DNA from: Alphaproteobacteria bacterium
Lineage (GTDB): Bacteria; Pseudomonadota; Alphaproteobacteria; ATCC43930; CGMCC-115725
NCBI GenBank assembly: GCA_005888515.1
Contig: VAZR01000075.1
Coordinates: 1 to 11,327 of the forward strand
Length of the DNA stretch: 11,327 nucleotides
Reading direction: 5' to 3'
Shown piece after piece: positions 6,887 to 11,327 of the stretch. The position numbers and the translations under genes are program-made. Within the stretch, counting starts at the first letter, position 1, and each line of letters opens with the position of its first letter. The notes beneath the pieces were generated by a model. It did not search any database. It saw only the letters and a program-made list of their open reading frames with translations, and was not told the origin of the DNA.

Positions 6887-7315
6887 TCAACCCGGTGGTG
6901 GCGGCGGCACACCGGAACCAAGCGGCGGCGCGTGAGCACCGGGCGGCCAGCGGTCATAAAAACCGGGGATCGCCGCGCTGGCCGGCACCGCGATCGGCTT
7001 GTAATTCGGAATCGGCGGCGTCGTTGCATACCCCACCGCCGCACCGACCGGAGCGCCGATCTCGGTACCGATCAGCGCACCGGCCGCCGGATTGATGGCA
7101 AAAATCGCACCGAGGCTGGCGCCGAGCGCGGCGCCGATCGCGGCGCCTTCGATTGTCCGTTCCGCCGCCTGTTCTCTGTCGACCGGGGGAAGCGTATAGG
7201 GATAGGCGCCGTTCGGGCCGACACCGTAAAGCGTGAGCGCGGTGGGTTCGGCACAGCCGGGCAACATCGTGCCGAGCGCGACTGCCGCCGCCAGCCCGGT
7301 CATGCAAAGCCGCAT
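6887..7315 (-). CDS. Small glycine-zipper lipoprotein
   Basis: Function unknown. The 142-residue product begins MRLCMTGLAAAVALGTMLPG-C, a signal peptide with lipobox LPGC (Cys21), so it is probably anchored in the outer or inner membrane. Residues 57-95 form a glycine zipper of repeated G-x3-G spacing (GAAIGAALGASLGAIFAI, then GALIGTEIGAPVGAAVGYA). This is a pattern of membrane-inserting or oligomerising helices in envelope proteins. The last 20 residues are proline-rich (PPLGSGVPPPPPG). Start ATG 7315 is supported by GGGGGA seven nt upstream. The frame opens further up to 7372, but that would run through a likely promoter and bury the signal peptide. It is divergent from arsC and is probably transcribed alone. 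Confidence 0.75.
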   Translation of the reverse strand: MRLCMTGLAAAVALGTMLPGCAEPTALTLYGVGPNGAYPYTLPPVDREQAAERTIEGAAIGAALGASLGAIFAINPAAGALIGTEIGAPVGAAVGYATTPPIPNYKPIAVPASAAIPGFYDRWPPGAHAPPLGSGVPPPPPG

Positions 7316-7342
7316 CCACCGATCCCCCGTTCCGCTCGCGCA

Positions 7343-7372
7343 ATAATAGCAATGCGGCAGCCTTGGCGTCAC
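7343..7372 (-). promoter_or_regulatory. Possible promoter for the glycine-zipper lipoprotein
   Basis: Minus-strand GTGACG (7372-7367), 18 bp, then TATTAT (7348-7343); the -10 hexamer matches 5 of 6. It would give a leader of about 25 nt containing the GGGGGA ribosome site. The 243-bp divergent region up to arsC (7559) shows no equally good promoter for arsC. Confidence 0.35.
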
Positions 7373-7558
7373 GTTGCGATTGCAAGGCTTTGGCCATCAG
7401 CCCTGTATCTTGGCAGCGCGATAGATTTGCCGCCGAATCGGTCTTGAGCGGACCAAAGCGATGCGCATGGCGAGCGGTAGGGAAACCGGCGCAGGATCTT
7501 GCTTTCCGATGGAGGCGGGCTTACCCGGTAGCTGTTCATTACCGGAAGGGGAACAGGG

Positions 7559-7900
7559 ATGCCGGTCCGCATCTATCACAACCCGCGCTGCAACACCTCG
7601 CGCAAGACGCTGGCGCTGCTGCGCGACAATGGCGTCGAGCCCGAAATCATCGAATATCTGAAGACGCCCTACACCGCGGCGCAGCTGAAGACACTGCTGG
7701 GGCAAATGAAGATGCCGGCGAAGGCGCTCATCCGGAAAAAAGAGGCGGCCGAGGCGGGCATCGACCCGGCGCGGCTGTCCGAGGACCAGCTGATCGGGGC
7801 GATGGTCAAGCACCCGATCATCGTCGAGCGGCCGATCGTCGTGTCGGGCAACAAGGCGGCGCTCGGCCGCCCGCCCGAGAAGGTGCTGGAAGTGCTGTAA
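7559..7900 (+). CDS. arsC: ArsC-family protein (arsenate reductase, glutaredoxin-dependent type)
   Basis: Thioredoxin-fold cytoplasmic protein of the ArsC/YfgD/Spx group. Classical members reduce arsenate to arsenite using glutaredoxin and glutathione. Length is 113 residues. The N-terminus MPVRIYHNPRCNTSRKTLAL holds the catalytic cysteine C11 in the NPRC-x-TSR motif. R59 (LIRKKE), R91 (HPIIVERPIVV) and R104 (ALGRPPEKVLEVL) correspond to the three oxyanion-binding arginines of plasmid R773 ArsC (R60, R94, R107), so the active site looks complete. The ribosome site AAGGGG ends 7 nt before the ATG. It is the only plus-strand gene in the window and has no arsR, arsB or acr3 beside it. The family call is firm; a true role in arsenate resistance, rather than another thiol-redox role, is not shown. 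Confidence 0.9.
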   Translation: MPVRIYHNPRCNTSRKTLALLRDNGVEPEIIEYLKTPYTAAQLKTLLGQMKMPAKALIRKKEAAEAGIDPARLSEDQLIGAMVKHPIIVERPIVVSGNKAALGRPPEKVLEVL

Positions 7901-7913
7901 GCCCCCACCCCAA

Positions 7914-7937
7914 CCCTCCCCCGCTTGCGGGGGAGGG
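7914..7937. terminator. Strong hairpin between convergent arsC and cupin genes
   Basis: CCCTCCCCCGC-TT-GCGGGGGAGGG, an 11-bp perfect stem, 13 nt past the arsC stop and 18 nt past the cupin stop. Symmetric position between convergent genes suggests a bidirectional terminator. No T-tract follows. The stem sequence belongs to the same family as the hairpin at 9766-9790, so it is probably a dispersed extragenic palindrome serving this purpose. Confidence 0.55.
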
Positions 7938-7955
7938 AGTTCGCGGCGGCGATGG

Positions 7956-8405
7956 CTACTCTGCGGCCTGGGCCTGCGGCGCCTCGGCTTGGGCGCGCAG
8001 CCGCTCCATGACTTCCCAGTTGGTGTAGCGGGTGAAGCCGTTCTCGTCGAAGAACAGCACCGGCCCGTTCGAGATGAACAGATAGGTCGTGTCCTCGACC
8101 GCCTTGGTCTCGTCGTGCAATACGCCTGACGGCTCATAGACATAATCGCCGGCGTTCAACAGGCCGTCGCGCACCTGCAACTTGCCGGACAGGATGTAGA
8201 CATGCGCGCCGGCGAGATGCTTGTGCGGTGGCGCGGCGTAGCCCTTCTTCCAATGGTGCAGCGAGGCCCAGGTGCCGGTCTCGCGGCCGATCCACAGCAC
8301 TTTCAGCTTGTCCTGCGGCGAGCGCTCGATCCACGGCGCGTCGGAGCGGATCAGCGTGTCCTGGATGTCCTGGAACACCGGACGGATGTCTTGCGGCAAT
8401 GCCAT
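7956..8405 (-). CDS. Small single-domain cupin (dihydroxyacetophenone-dioxygenase-like)
   Basis: A 149-residue beta-barrel cupin, probably a cytoplasmic metalloenzyme. Motif 1 is GYAAPPHKHLAGAHVYILSG (55-74), with likely metal ligands H61, H63 and H68. Motif 2 is GDYVYEPSGVLHDE (86-99), with H97. The arrangement H-x-H-x4-H plus the C-terminal LFISNGPVLFFDENG recalls cupins related to 2,4'-dihydroxyacetophenone dioxygenase, but the similarity is at pattern level. A dioxygenase, an isomerase or another reaction is equally open. An excellent ribosome site AAGGAG (8419-8414) lies 8 nt before ATG 8405. It begins 32 nt after the methylaspartate-lyase-like gene and is the last gene of that cluster. 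The C-terminal tail is Ala/Gln/Glu-rich and probably disordered. Confidence 0.85.
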   Translation of the reverse strand: MALPQDIRPVFQDIQDTLIRSDAPWIERSPQDKLKVLWIGRETGTWASLHHWKKGYAAPPHKHLAGAHVYILSGKLQVRDGLLNAGDYVYEPSGVLHDETKAVEDTTYLFISNGPVLFFDENGFTRYTNWEVMERLRAQAEAPQAQAAE

Positions 8406-8437
8406 GTCGGCTTCTCCTTTCGTATGCGGACGTAAGT

Positions 8438-9682
8438 TCAGGCGCGGCCGCGTGCCTCGATCAAGGCGAGGGTGCGCAGCATTTCATTCATCTGGATCAT
8501 CAGGGCTTCGTCGCCGCCGAAACCGGGCTTCGAGAGCAGGAAGCTCGGCCGAGTGGCGAGGCCGATCTGGGCGGTGATGCGGGCTGACTGGTCGGTCTCG
8601 TTGCCGCTGCCGCCGAGGCAGCAGCCCATGCCCTTCTCGCGTGCGTAGAGCACGGCCTCGATCGTGTTGTTGATGCCGCCGAGATCGGGGGTCTTGATCT
8701 GGGCGTAATCGGCCGCGCCGGCATCGGCGAAGGCCTTGATGTCGTCGAGCGTGTTGCACCATTCGTCGACGATAATGCCGACGCCGTGTCCGCCATTCCG
8801 CAGGGCCGCGCGCAAGGCGCCGAAGCGCTCGATCTGCGCCGCGCGGCTCGGCGCGATCACAAAGCTTTCGACGAGCAATTCGTGCGGTTCGACCGCGGTT
8901 TTCAGCTCGCCGAGATAGCGCGTGATCGCGGCGGTGTCGTTGCCGAACAATTCGCCGATCGTGCCGTAGACATCGAGATGGATGACCGGCCGGTAATCCG
9001 GGTCGCCGATGGCCCGGATGCGGCGGACGATCCCCTCGGCATAGGCGATCAGCTTCTCGCCCTTGAGGCCGATGTCGCGCTCGACCTGCTGGAACGAGGC
9101 GTGCGGCAGAAGCTCGACCCGCTTCAGGATCATGCGGTCGATCATCTGCACATCCTCCTTGTGACAGGAGGCAAGGATCGGCAGAGGCGCGGCCGCGATG
9201 TCGCTGCCGTATTCGCGGGCGACGATCTCGGCCATCGTACAGCGATTGGCGAGCGCGGCAGCGTGCAACAGCGCCTGCGTGATGCCGTAGCGCAACGCGG
9301 TGTGCAGCGGTTTTCCTTGGTGCTCGCCTCGATCGATCTCCTCGGCGAGCGGGCGGAAATGGTCGATCGGCCGCCCACGCAGCCGGTCGCGAAGCGTGGT
9401 TTGCACGAAGGCAAGATGGTCCTCGGCGCGGAATAGCGGATCGCGGCCGGCGACACCCGACAGGATCACATCCATGCAATCGCCGAACGCGACCTGGCCG
9501 TCATCGAGCACCAGCATCACCGAAATCGCCCTGCCCGGCTGGACGATATGGGTGAACCCCGGGCTGAGCGGCGGGCCGGGATAGGCGAAGCCGTCGGCCT
9601 TGGCGCCGGATTTGACCGCGGCAAGGTCGCGGTTGAAGAAGCCGGCGCGGCCAGCCACGGCGATCACATCGGCGATGTTCAC
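8438..9682 (-). CDS. Methylaspartate ammonia-lyase-like enolase-superfamily enzyme
   Basis: Close homologue of 3-methylaspartate ammonia-lyase (EC 4.3.1.2), which converts threo-3-methylaspartate to mesaconate and ammonia. Length from GTG 9682 is 414 residues against 413 for the Clostridium tetanomorphum enzyme, and near-collinear alignment with that remembered sequence is possible end to end. Kept: metal ligands D237 (HLDVYGTIG), E272 (VESFVIAP) and D306 (IIVDEWCNTLDD), the catalytic base K330 with Q328 (QIKTPDLGG), and H194 (LLPHAS). Also kept are GDC, SG-x-x-GRDPLF, LHTALRYGITQA and GLKGEKL. Changed relative to the clostridial enzyme: Q73 to I, Q172 to S, T360 to S and C361 to G, all near the substrate, so specificity may differ. 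GAGGG lies 4 nt before the GTG. The frame stays open to 9778, but only through a hairpin repeat. Function on methylaspartate itself is uncertain, so no symbol is given. Confidence 0.85.
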   Translation of the reverse strand: MNIADVIAVAGRAGFFNRDLAAVKSGAKADGFAYPGPPLSPGFTHIVQPGRAISVMLVLDDGQVAFGDCMDVILSGVAGRDPLFRAEDHLAFVQTTLRDRLRGRPIDHFRPLAEEIDRGEHQGKPLHTALRYGITQALLHAAALANRCTMAEIVAREYGSDIAAAPLPILASCHKEDVQMIDRMILKRVELLPHASFQQVERDIGLKGEKLIAYAEGIVRRIRAIGDPDYRPVIHLDVYGTIGELFGNDTAAITRYLGELKTAVEPHELLVESFVIAPSRAAQIERFGALRAALRNGGHGVGIIVDEWCNTLDDIKAFADAGAADYAQIKTPDLGGINNTIEAVLYAREKGMGCCLGGSGNETDQSARITAQIGLATRPSFLLSKPGFGGDEALMIQMNEMLRTLALIEARGRA

Positions 9683-9695
9683 CTGACCCTCACCC

Positions 9696-9717
9696 ACCGG
9701 CCGCTTCCGCGGCCGGT
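9696..9717. repeat. Extragenic hairpin 1 of 4
   Basis: ACCGGCCGC-TTCC-GCGGCCGGT, perfect 9-bp stem with a 4-nt loop, just upstream of the lyase-like gene's ribosome site. Confidence 0.7.
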
Positions 9718-9723
9718 CCCCCC

Positions 9724-9742
9724 TCTCCCGCGGTGCGGGAGA
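9724..9742. repeat. Extragenic hairpin 2 of 4
   Basis: TCTCCCGC-GGT-GCGGGAGA, perfect 8-bp stem with a 3-nt loop. The stem sequence is shared with the hairpin at 9766-9790. Confidence 0.7.
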
Positions 9743-9765
9743 AGGTAAGAAGTCGAGGTTGAAGC

Positions 9766-9790
9766 CCCTCTCCCGCATAGCGGGAGAGGG
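9766..9790. repeat. Extragenic hairpin 3 of 4
   Basis: CCCTCTCCCGC-ATA-GCGGGAGAGGG, perfect 11-bp stem. It differs from the hairpin at 7914-7937 by one T/C change in each arm plus the loop, so the two are members of one repeat family. Confidence 0.75.
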
Positions 9791-9795
9791 AGGAG

Positions 9796-9814
9796 CCCAG
9801 CGCGAAGCGCTGGG
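9796..9814. repeat. Extragenic hairpin 4 of 4
   Basis: CCCAGCGC-GAA-GCGCTGGG, perfect 8-bp stem with a GAA loop, about 20 bp from the stop of the ThDP-enzyme gene. Confidence 0.7.
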
Positions 9815-9832
9815 AGGGTAAGGGCAATCCCA

Positions 9833-11327
9833 TCAGGGGTAGCGGGAGACGTCGGTGGCCTTCTCGGTGATGAATTCGAGGAGTGCCGGGGTGCCTTCCT
9901 TGGTCTTCTGGATGCCGCGCTTGATTGCTTCCTTGATCTGCCCGGGCTCGGTGACCCGCTCGCCGTAGCCGCCGAGCGCCTTGGCGAAATCGGCGTAATT
10001 GCCGCTGATATCGGTCGAACGGTACTTCTCGGTCGAGACCGGCATCACCTTCAGCTCGATCGCCATCGAGAAATTGTTCGACAGGATCGACAGGATCGGC
10101 AGCCGCTCGCGCACGGCGGTTTCGAAATCCATGCCGGTAAAACCGATCGCCGCGTCGCCCCAGAAGTTGATGCAGAGCTTGTCGGGCTGGGCGAGCTTCG
10201 CCCCCATCGCGATGCCGAGGCCGTAGCCGAGCTGGGTCGTCTTGCCCCAGCCGAGATAGGAAAGCGGCGTCTCGCTGACCCAGAACGGGCTGATCTGATC
10301 GCGCGGGCTGCCGGCGTCATGGGTGATGATCGTGTTCTTGACATCGACCGTGTGTAAGAGGTCCCACACTACGCGGTAGGGTGAGATCGGCGCGGTATCG
10401 GCGGTCAGCCGATGCATCCACTTGCCCATCCACTCTTCCTTGTGGCCGGCGATCTCGCGCGCCACCGCCGCGGCGCGATCGCGCGGCTTTCCCTTCAGCC
10501 GGTCCTTGACCTCTTCGAGCAGCGCGTCGAGGGTCAGGCCGGCATCGCCGACCGCGGCCAGCTCGACCGGCACGTCCTTGTTGATCGCGTAGGGATCGAG
10601 CGTCGCATGCGCGATCTTCTTGCCCTTCGGCATCGCGGTGCCGAAGCTGGTGCGGGTGAAGCTGCAGCCGATGCCGAAAATGAAATCGGCGTTCTGCAGG
10701 AAAAGCCAGAGATGCGCCCCGATGCCAATGCCGCCGGAGCCGAGCGCCAGCGGATGGTTTTCGGGGAAGGCGCTCTTGCCGGGAAGCGTGGTCATGACGG
10801 GCGCTTCGACGAGCTCGGCGAGCGCTTTCAGCTGCGGCCATGCCTTGGCGTAATGCACCCCCTGACCGGCGACGATAACCGGACGCTTCGCTGCGACGAG
10901 CGCCTCGGCGATCTGCGATACCGAGCGCGGATCCGGGCCGCTCTTGAGCCGCGGGGTCTTGACGTATTCGGCGACCAGCGCGTCCGGCACTTCCTCGCGC
11001 AAGATATCGGTCGGAAATTCGACCAGTACCGGTCCCGGGCGGCCGTTCTTCACCGTCGTGAAGGCGCGGCGCAGCACCTCGACCGTGGCATCGGCGACCG
11101 TCACCTGCTCGCATAATTTGGTGACGTGGCGGAAATTCAGCGCGGCATTGAAATTGGGGTGCACCTGATTGATGTTGCGCGCGTAGCCGGCCGGCATCAC
11201 CACCACCGGACAGGAATCGCCGTAGGATTGCGCGACGCCGCCAAAGGCGTTCTCGGTGCCGGGGCCATGCTGCATCACGAAAACGCCGATCTTATCGGCG
11301 GAGGTCACCTTGGCGACGGCGTCGCAC
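9833..11327 (-). CDS. Thiamine-diphosphate-dependent enzyme, acetolactate-synthase superfamily (N-terminus cut by right edge)
   Basis: ThDP enzyme of the IlvB/COG0028 superfamily, whose members decarboxylate 2-oxo acids or condense the resulting aldehyde. 497 residues are visible and the frame is still open at the edge. About 50-70 N-terminal residues are missing, including the region of the catalytic glutamate. The PYR domain is marked by VMQHGPGTENAFGGVAQSYG, then GRPGPVLVEFPTD. The central domain has RPVIVAGQGVHYAKAW and TTLPGKSAFPENHP. The C-terminal PP domain has the ThDP/Mg motif GDAAIGFTGMDFETAV ending in SNN about 29 residues on, with GDA in place of the commoner GDG. TQLGYGLGIAMGAKLAQPDK precedes it. 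No FAD-linked or regulatory-subunit neighbour is visible, so branched-chain amino acid synthesis is unlikely. It precedes the lyase-like gene by 150 bp of hairpins. The substrate is unknown. Confidence 0.93.
   Translation of the reverse strand, partial: CDAVAKVTSADKIGVFVMQHGPGTENAFGGVAQSYGDSCPVVVMPAGYARNINQVHPNFNAALNFRHVTKLCEQVTVADATVEVLRRAFTTVKNGRPGPVLVEFPTDILREEVPDALVAEYVKTPRLKSGPDPRSVSQIAEALVAAKRPVIVAGQGVHYAKAWPQLKALAELVEAPVMTTLPGKSAFPENHPLALGSGGIGIGAHLWLFLQNADFIFGIGCSFTRTSFGTAMPKGKKIAHATLDPYAINKDVPVELAAVGDAGLTLDALLEEVKDRLKGKPRDRAAAVAREIAGHKEEWMGKWMHRLTADTAPISPYRVVWDLLHTVDVKNTIITHDAGSPRDQISPFWVSETPLSYLGWGKTTQLGYGLGIAMGAKLAQPDKLCINFWGDAAIGFTGMDFETAVRERLPILSILSNNFSMAIELKVMPVSTEKYRSTDISGNYADFAKALGGYGERVTEPGQIKEAIKRGIQKTKEGTPALLEFITEKATDVSRYP

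Noticed and set aside
9683..9778. N-terminal extension of the lyase-like protein
   Set aside because: The extension is translated hairpin repeat. GTG 9682 gives the family length and a ribosome site.
9696..9814. CRISPR array
   Set aside because: The units are palindromes of different sequence with no equal-length spacers and no cas genes.

Overview
The window looks like chromosomal DNA from a GC-rich alphaproteobacterium. The main reason is the block lgt - midA (NDUFAF7-type methyltransferase) - pgeF, a gene order I associate with Alphaproteobacteria. High GC, frequent GTG starts and short extragenic hairpins of the CCCTCTCCCGC...GCGGGAGAGGG type fit as well. I cannot assign a genus. Every protein gene except arsC, and also the tRNA, is on the minus strand.

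Layout from left to right. Positions 1-962 hold a type II secretion inner-membrane protein (GspF), cut by the left edge. Positions 1216-1995 hold a prepilin peptidase, which fits GspF functionally. Positions 2000-2890 contain no intact gene, only the C-terminal third of an amidase broken across three frames. A tRNA-Ser(GGA) lies at 2898-2987. Next comes a minus-strand run read from 6759 down to 3067: lgt, midA, pgeF, a possible 22-residue hydrophobic peptide, and a lipoprotein that appears to consist of two copies of one domain. The joints are tight (a 22-nt gap, then two 4-nt start/stop overlaps), so this is probably one transcript from a TTGGCG-17-TATAAA promoter upstream of lgt. Upstream of lgt is a separate small glycine-zipper lipoprotein. 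It is divergent from arsC, an ArsC-family thioredoxin-fold protein with no other ars gene in view. arsC converges on the right-hand cluster, and a strong hairpin at 7914-7937 separates the two.

The right-hand cluster is read leftwards from beyond 11327. It encodes a thiamine-diphosphate enzyme of the acetolactate-synthase superfamily (5' end missing), an enolase-superfamily protein very close to 3-methylaspartate ammonia-lyase, and a small cupin. This is the most interesting part of the window. The ammonia-lyase homologue keeps the catalytic Lys/His pair and the three metal ligands. Judged from a remembered reference sequence, it has changed several substrate-contacting residues, and no glutamate mutase genes are visible. 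It may therefore act on a different substrate in an uncharacterised catabolic route together with the ThDP enzyme and the cupin. A 120-bp run of four hairpins sits between the ThDP gene and the lyase-like gene.

Functionally, the middle block is cell-envelope and respiratory housekeeping: lipoprotein maturation, complex I assembly and muropeptide editing, with two predicted lipoproteins that would be Lgt substrates. The left end belongs to protein secretion. The right end is accessory metabolism.
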